Both the position numbers and the translations under genes were made by a program. Positions 60,318 through 64,000 of a stretch of DNA of 64,000 nt are shown here, one piece after another. Source of the DNA: an uncultured Lachnospiraceae bacterium (GTDB lineage: Bacteria; Bacillota; Clostridia; Lachnospirales; Lachnospiraceae). Location of the stretch: the NCBI GenBank assembly GCA_910586015.1, contig CAJUGJ010000014.1, positions 32,379 to 96,378 on the forward strand, read 5' to 3'. Under the pieces are notes generated by a model, which saw only the letters and a program-made list of their open reading frames with translations, was not told where the DNA came from and made no database searches. Position 1 is the first letter of the stretch, and the number at the start of each line of letters is the position of its first letter.

Positions 60318-60336
60318 GATAGAGAGGAGAAGGAAA

Positions 60337-61149
60337 ATGGGAAATGAGTTACAGATTTTTCAAAACGCAGAGTTCGGAATTGTAAGAACAGTTGAAATTG
60401 ATGGAAAGCCCTATTTTGTGGCGTCAGATGTAGCAAAAGCTTTGGGATATATAAGACCAAATGACGCAGTTTCTGTACATTGCAGGTATACGGCAAAACA
60501 CAGTATACCCCATCCGCAGAGCAAAACGAAGACTTTAGAAGTCAATATCATACCACAGGGAGATGTGGTAAGGCTTGCAGTAAAAAGTGAGTTGCAGGGT
60601 GCAGAGAAATTTGAAAGTTGGATATTTGACGAAGTTATTCCGAATGTACTTAATCATGGAATGTATGCAACAGATGAACTTATCAACAATCCAGATTTGC
60701 TGATTGCAGTTGCGACACAACTCAAAGAAGAAAGAGAGAAAAACAAACGTTTGAAACAGGAACGAGAAGCTTTAGAGCAGGAAACCATCGCCATGAATAA
60801 GAAAATTTCCGAACTGACACCAAAAGCAAACTATGTTGATGTGATCTTAAAAAGTAAGTCAACCGTACTTGTCACACAAATTGCACAAGATTATGGAATG
60901 TCGGCAAAGGCATTTAATAAGCAGCTCAAAGAAATAGGGATACAACACAAAGTAGGGAAACAATGGATTTTATATGCAGAGTATCAGGGAAAAGGATATG
61001 TACATAGTCAAACGATTGACATTATACGCTCCAATGGTCAAACCGATGTGATTATGCAAACGGAATGGACACAAAAGGGCAGATTGTTTTTATATGAGAA
61101 GCTAAAAAAATATGAAATCTATCCAACTATAGAAAAAATAGCAGGATAA
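60337..61149 (+). CDS. Phage antirepressor (Bro-N plus KilAC)
   Basis: 270 residues. The Bro-N domain covers about 1-110 (FGIVRTVEIDGKPYFVASDVAKALGYIRPNDAVSVHC, IPQGDVVRLAVKSEL, FESWIFDEVIPNVLNHGMYATDEL). A charged coil (LKEEREKNKRLKQEREALEQE) links it to the KilAC domain (SKSTVLVTQIAQDYGMSAKAFNKQLKEIGIQHKVGKQW). Such proteins counteract phage repressors. AGGAGAAGG precedes the ATG. Confidence 0.92.
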   Translation: MGNELQIFQNAEFGIVRTVEIDGKPYFVASDVAKALGYIRPNDAVSVHCRYTAKHSIPHPQSKTKTLEVNIIPQGDVVRLAVKSELQGAEKFESWIFDEVIPNVLNHGMYATDELINNPDLLIAVATQLKEEREKNKRLKQEREALEQETIAMNKKISELTPKANYVDVILKSKSTVLVTQIAQDYGMSAKAFNKQLKEIGIQHKVGKQWILYAEYQGKGYVHSQTIDIIRSNGQTDVIMQTEWTQKGRLFLYEKLKKYEIYPTIEKIAG

Positions 61150-61203
61150 GGTTATAGAAATCAGGTAGTGACACTTTCCACATCTCGAACAAAGGAGATA
61201 GAA

Positions 61204-61227
61204 AAACTGGTCGATATCGACCAGTTT
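61204..61227. promoter_or_regulatory. Perfect 24-bp palindrome
   Basis: AAACTGGTCGAT followed directly by its exact complement ATCGACCAGTTT, no spacer. It lies 55 bases past the antirepressor stop and about 70 bases before the next promoter. It could be a dimer-binding operator; as RNA it forms a blunt hairpin without a T-run. Confidence 0.55.
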
Positions 61228-61297
61228 AATAGGACAGGTAAGGAAAGAGATTGTACCTTGACAATACTATATTTGATGTAAAAACTAATAAATTTAG

Positions 61298-61326
61298 TTT
61301 AAAAAATCAGGAAAGTGTGCTATAAT
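61298..61326 (+). promoter_or_regulatory. Promoter of the second XRE gene
   Basis: TTTAAA (61298-61303), a 17-base spacer and TATAAT (61321-61326), 37 bases before the start codon. Confidence 0.6.
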
Positions 61327-61362
61327 ACTATCATTCCAGAACCAAGGAAGGGAGGAATGGAT

Positions 61363-61590
61363 ATGCCAGTTACCGATAAGGTAAAGGCAGCAATGGCAGT
61401 TCGGGGAAAAAGGAATCAGGATCTTGCAAAGTATCTTGGAATAACGAATCAATCACTAAGTAATAAATTTAACCGTGGAAGTTTCTCAGCAGAGGATTTA
61501 ATCAAGATTGCAGACTTTATAGGGGCAAGTTTAACCTTAGAATTTGAAGATAACAATAAGATTTCTTTTTCACTGGATGATATCAGATAA
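61363..61590 (+). CDS. Small XRE-family regulator
   Basis: 75 residues from the ATG at 61363, with GGGAGG seven bases ahead; the GTG at 61315 and ATG at 61357 are less well placed. The helix-turn-helix is RGKRNQDLAKYLGITNQSLSNKFNRGSFSAEDLIKIADFIG, followed by a beta tail LTLEFEDNNKISFSLDD. It has its own promoter and terminator, unusual in an early operon, so it may be made in the lysogen. Confidence 0.82.
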   Translation: MPVTDKVKAAMAVRGKRNQDLAKYLGITNQSLSNKFNRGSFSAEDLIKIADFIGASLTLEFEDNNKISFSLDDIR

Positions 61591-61610
61591 GAAATGAGAT
61601 AGCCAGAGAG

Positions 61611-61637
61611 GGACACTGAAATGATAGTGTCCTTTTT
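61611..61637 (+). terminator. Intrinsic terminator of the XRE gene
   Basis: GGACACT (61611-61617) and AGTGTCC (61626-61632) with an eight-base loop, then TTTTTGTTTTG. Confidence 0.9.
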
Positions 61638-61677
61638 GTTTTGAGTAAAAACATAATCAAAAACATGTAAAAACTAC

Positions 61678-61706
61678 TTGACATAATAACCGAAACAGTG
61701 TATAAT
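61678..61706 (+). promoter_or_regulatory. Consensus promoter of the recombination-gene operon
   Basis: TTGACA (61678-61683), a 17-base spacer and TATAAT (61701-61706), a perfect match. Confidence 0.88.
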
Positions 61707-61754
61707 ATAATCATAAAGAAGATATAATTCATAGAAATGAGGTAAAAAAAAGAA

Positions 61755-61916
61755 ATGTTATTAAAAAAGAGAAGAAAATATGAAACATGTGACTGCTGTA
61801 AAAATCTAATCTACTACGAAAACGAAGAGTATGAACAAGATCCTTGCTATCAGTTAGACGATGAAACGATACTTTGTGATTTTGCAATAAGAAAGGGGAA
61901 GATAGGATGGAGCTAG
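61755..61916 (+). CDS. 53-residue cysteine-rich protein
   Basis: MLLKKRRKYETCDCCKNLIYY, then a tyrosine/acid-rich stretch with two more cysteines (DPCYQLDD and ILCDF), ending KIGWS. The CDCC plus two single cysteines could bind a zinc ion. TGAGGT lies 11 bases before the ATG. It overlaps the start of the DUF1351 gene by ten bases, which supports translation. Function unknown; short cysteine-knuckle proteins are frequent in phage early operons. Confidence 0.55.
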   Translation: MLLKKRRKYETCDCCKNLIYYENEEYEQDPCYQLDDETILCDFAIRKGKIGWS

Positions 61917-62887
61917 TACCAGTCAGAGTGATTAGTAACCTCGGCACAATAGAAGATAATCTACAAGAAGTAGAGGCTTCTATTCGTGCCAAGGTAAAAG
62001 AATATCGTTCTGTCGTTGTTACAGAAGAAACGATTCAGGATGGAAAGAAAATCCTAGCAGATATCCGAAAAGAAAAAGAAGGATTAGAGCAGGAGAGGAA
62101 AACCATTAAGAAGGCATGGATGAAACCCTATGAAGCGTTTGAAAAAAGGGCAAAAGAAATCATTGCATTATATGATGAGCCAGTACAAATCCTTGATAGC
62201 CAGTTAAAAGAATTTGAGAAGCAAAGAAAAAGAGAGAAACAGCAGGAGATACAAAGGATTTACGATGCAGCAAAAGGGGATTTAGAAGAATGGCTTCCAC
62301 TCTATAAAATTTATGATGAAAAGTGGGAGAGTTCTATCTATAGCAAGAAAAAGATTCGGGAAGAGATAGAACAAGCGTTTGAACAAGTTGAGGGTTCTAT
62401 CCGAACGCTCCAATCCATGCAATCAGAGTTTGAAAAAGAAGGACTTGCTGTTTTAAAAACGACAGGAAGCTTACAGGCTGCTATCGAAGAAATGCAGATA
62501 AGGAAACGCATGAAAGAAGAAATTCTTGCACAGGAACAAAAAAAACGGGAGGAAGAGCAAAGAAGGAGAGAAGAGAAACAGAGAAAACGGGAGGAGGAAG
62601 AAAAAAGAAAAGAAGAGGAACAAAGAAAGATTCAAGATTTACAAGAAGTTCTTTCTTCTCAGGAAGAGGAAACAGTGACAGAATTTGAGAAAGCTCCTGT
62701 TTTTCAAACAATGGAACAGACAGAAGAAGGAAGTTTAGAACCATTTGAAGCAGCAACCCAAACAGAAGAGATTGAGCCATTTGTGGCAGAACCAGAAGTG
62801 ACCGTAAAGGTCTATGTTCGAGAAAGCTTTTTAAAGGAGTTTCAAGACTTTTTAAGAAGAAATTATATTCGATTTGAGGAGGAATAA
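61907..62887 (+). CDS. DUF1351 phage protein
   Basis: 326 residues. The N-terminal ~200 residues match the DUF1351 family found next to phage single-strand annealing genes: IEDNLQEVEASIRAKVKEYRSVVVTEETIQDGKKILADIRKEKEGL and KKAWMKPYEAFEKRAKEIIALYDEP. Residues about 205-245 are a strong Glu/Arg/Lys coiled coil. A GAAAGGGGAAGATAGG site precedes the ATG. Its role is probably accessory to recombination with the ERF protein that starts three bases after it. Confidence 0.8.
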   Translation: MELVPVRVISNLGTIEDNLQEVEASIRAKVKEYRSVVVTEETIQDGKKILADIRKEKEGLEQERKTIKKAWMKPYEAFEKRAKEIIALYDEPVQILDSQLKEFEKQRKREKQQEIQRIYDAAKGDLEEWLPLYKIYDEKWESSIYSKKKIREEIEQAFEQVEGSIRTLQSMQSEFEKEGLAVLKTTGSLQAAIEEMQIRKRMKEEILAQEQKKREEEQRRREEKQRKREEEEKRKEEEQRKIQDLQEVLSSQEEETVTEFEKAPVFQTMEQTEEGSLEPFEAATQTEEIEPFVAEPEVTVKVYVRESFLKEFQDFLRRNYIRFEEE

Positions 62888-62889
62888 GG

Positions 62890-63534
62890 ATGGAAACAGT
62901 AGGAGGAAAGATTTTTCAAGCCATTCCTGCCATTATGGGGGAAATCAATGCAGTTGGAAAAAATAAAAAGAATCTCCAACAGGGTTTTATGTATCGTGGG
63001 ATTGACGATGTGATGAACGCGATCAACCCAGCATTAGTACACCATAAAGTATTTATTGTACCAGAAATTTTGGAGCAGTCCAGAGAAGAGAGGCAGACGA
63101 ATAAGGGAGCAAATCTAATTTACTCCATCTGTAAGATGCGATTTCGCTTTTGTGCTGAGGATGGAAGTAGTGTAGAAGCAGTCACGGTAGGGGAAGGAAT
63201 GGACAGTGGAGATAAAGCCACGAATAAAGCGATGGCGATTGCGTTTAAATATGCCTGTTTTCAGGTCTTTTGTATCCCGACCGAGGAAATCTCCGATCCC
63301 GATGCAGAAAGCCATACAGGAGTACAAGCAAAGGGAAAGAATCCAGAACAAAGAGAACTAGAAAATACGTTGATTGATGAAATAAAAATCGCAACCATCC
63401 GGAATACGATTATGAAGAAAGGTGTCAGTGAGCAATCCGTTCTAAATAACTATCATATATCGAATTTTAAAGAAATGACATTTTCCATGTGGAATCAGGC
63501 AATGCAGATCCTTGAAAAGTATAAAGATAAATAG
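62890..63534 (+). CDS. erf: ERF-family single-strand annealing protein
   Basis: Phage recombinase annealing complementary single strands, 214 residues. Typical ERF features: FQAIPAIMGEINAVGKNKKNLQQGFMYRGIDDVMNAINPALVHHKVFIVPEI, YSICKMRFRFCAEDGSSVE and the MDSGDKATNKAMAIAFKYACFQVFCIPTE core. The C-terminal ~60 residues are variable. No exonuclease gene is adjacent in the window. GAGGAGGAATAAGG lies upstream. Confidence 0.92.
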   Translation: METVGGKIFQAIPAIMGEINAVGKNKKNLQQGFMYRGIDDVMNAINPALVHHKVFIVPEILEQSREERQTNKGANLIYSICKMRFRFCAEDGSSVEAVTVGEGMDSGDKATNKAMAIAFKYACFQVFCIPTEEISDPDAESHTGVQAKGKNPEQRELENTLIDEIKIATIRNTIMKKGVSEQSVLNNYHISNFKEMTFSMWNQAMQILEKYKDK

Positions 63535-63550
63535 AGAAAGAGGAATCCAA

Positions 63551-64000
63551 ATGGATTATATTACAGAAATCAAAGCATTTTATGATCGGCTCGAACTAAA
63601 TTCTTTGTCTACACCAGCGATTGCATTATGGCATGGTTTAATGTACATAGCAAATAAATCTGGTTGGCAATCGGAATTTACGGTAGCTGTATCCATCCTA
63701 ACATCTAAGACAGGATTAAATGCACAGGCTATCAAGAGGGCAAGAAATGAACTGGAACAAAAAGGGCTCATTGTATGGCGATCAAGAAAAGGAAATCAGT
63801 CAGCGGTCTATCAAATGATTTCTTTGCAGTACAAAAAAGGGGGCGATTTTGTACCACAAATTGTACCACAAATTGTACCACAAACTGTACCACAAACTGT
63901 ACCACAAGTTGAACCACAAATTGTACCCATTAATAGACATAGACGAAACGAAACAAAAGAAAAAGATGCTAACGCATCCAAAAAGAAATTCGCTCCGCCA
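63551..64000 (+). CDS. Phage replication-initiator-like protein, 3'-truncated by the window edge
   Basis: Open from the ATG at 63551 to the last base (150 codons). Residues about 1-95 form a DnaD/replication-organiser-type winged helix: ELNSLSTPAIALWHGLMYIANKSG, FTVAVSILTSKTGLNAQAIKRARNELEQKGLIVW and SAVYQMI. A repeat linker of VPQ(I/T) units follows, then a basic segment RHRRNETKEKD. The missing C-terminus would tell whether a DnaD or helicase-loading domain follows. The family call rests on fold-type motifs and position after erf. Confidence 0.7.
   Translation, partial: MDYITEIKAFYDRLELNSLSTPAIALWHGLMYIANKSGWQSEFTVAVSILTSKTGLNAQAIKRARNELEQKGLIVWRSRKGNQSAVYQMISLQYKKGGDFVPQIVPQIVPQTVPQTVPQVEPQIVPINRHRRNETKEKDANASKKKFAPP
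63851..63928 (+). repeat. 12-bp tandem repeats in the initiator linker
   Basis: Six consecutive copies of GTACCACAAATT-type units plus a half unit, encoding VPQ(I/T/V). Linkers like this between the DNA-binding and C-terminal domains are common in phage replication proteins and may vary in copy number; some origins lie within such repeats. Confidence 0.85.

Noticed and set aside
1..64000. tRNA or rRNA genes
   Set aside because: Isolated GTTCGAAT-like strings occur only inside coding frames; no cloverleaf or rRNA sequence was seen, so the integrase target does not appear to be a tRNA within the window.

Overview
The window is low-GC, densely packed DNA, nearly all transcribed left to right, with strong AGGAGG-type ribosome binding sites and consensus sigma-A promoters. 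The gene orders rimP-nusA-ylxR-ylxQ-infB-rbfA-nrnA-truB-ribF, rpsO-pnp, tepA-ftsK and nadA-nadB-nadC, plus a short-form HisG with HisZ and a rubrerythrin, point to an anaerobic Firmicute, most likely a Lachnospiraceae-type Clostridia. No tRNA or rRNA gene was seen.

Region 1 (1-10 kb) holds the end of a PepD dipeptidase, two LytR-CpsA-Psr cell-wall ligases, a RelQ-type (p)ppGpp synthetase, an rRNA m5C methyltransferase, RsuA and RluA pseudouridine synthases, a HAD phosphatase and RecU. Region 2 (10-18 kb) is a histidine operon, hisZ-hisG-hisD-hisB-hisA-hisIE. hisB has a 101-residue extra N-terminus, and hisIE carries a degenerate HisF-like barrel; hisH, hisF and hisC are absent. A 40-residue membrane peptide, rubrerythrin and BirA follow. 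Region 3 (18-28 kb) is the nusA-infB translation operon; IF-2 contains eleven 39-bp tandem repeats. A MocR regulator whose PLP lysine is replaced by arginine, a Na/Pi cotransporter, a GT2-YfhO polymer glycosylation pair and a compositionally distinct GH2 enzyme follow (27-36 kb). Region 4 (36-52 kb) has rpsO, nadABC, an SseB-like protein, a structured intergenic RNA candidate, pnp with a nested hairpin leader, an M16 peptidase, a Cys/Met-metabolism PLP enzyme, TepA, UppP, an FtsK/SpoIIIE translocase and a tandem pair of RimK-like ATP-grasp ligases.

Region 5 (52.2 kb to the end) is an integrated phage-like element, cut off by the window edge. It starts with a leftward tyrosine integrase. A leftward accessory/defence block follows: a DUF3800 protein behind its own promoter, a structured leader RNA and a terminator; an internally deleted IS1182-type element containing a template-switch palindrome; a ParB-like small protein; a relic of a holin-like toxin with an apparently intact antisense RNA; a four-repeat type I-C-like CRISPR mini-array without cas genes; and an AbiGi/AbiGii-like abortive infection pair. 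Next is a lysogeny switch, with a cI-like repressor and a Cro-like protein around paired TCGTAWWTACGA operators. The rightward early genes are small hypotheticals (one with a solitary CRISPR repeat in its 3' end), a Bro/KilAC antirepressor, an XRE regulator, DUF1351, an ERF recombinase and a replication-initiator-like protein.

The most interesting part is 53.6-59.5 kb. A probable prophage carries an RNA-linked DUF3800 unit, a mini-CRISPR array that could use host Cas proteins against rival phages, a lone CRISPR repeat that could act as an RNA anti-CRISPR, and an Abi pair.
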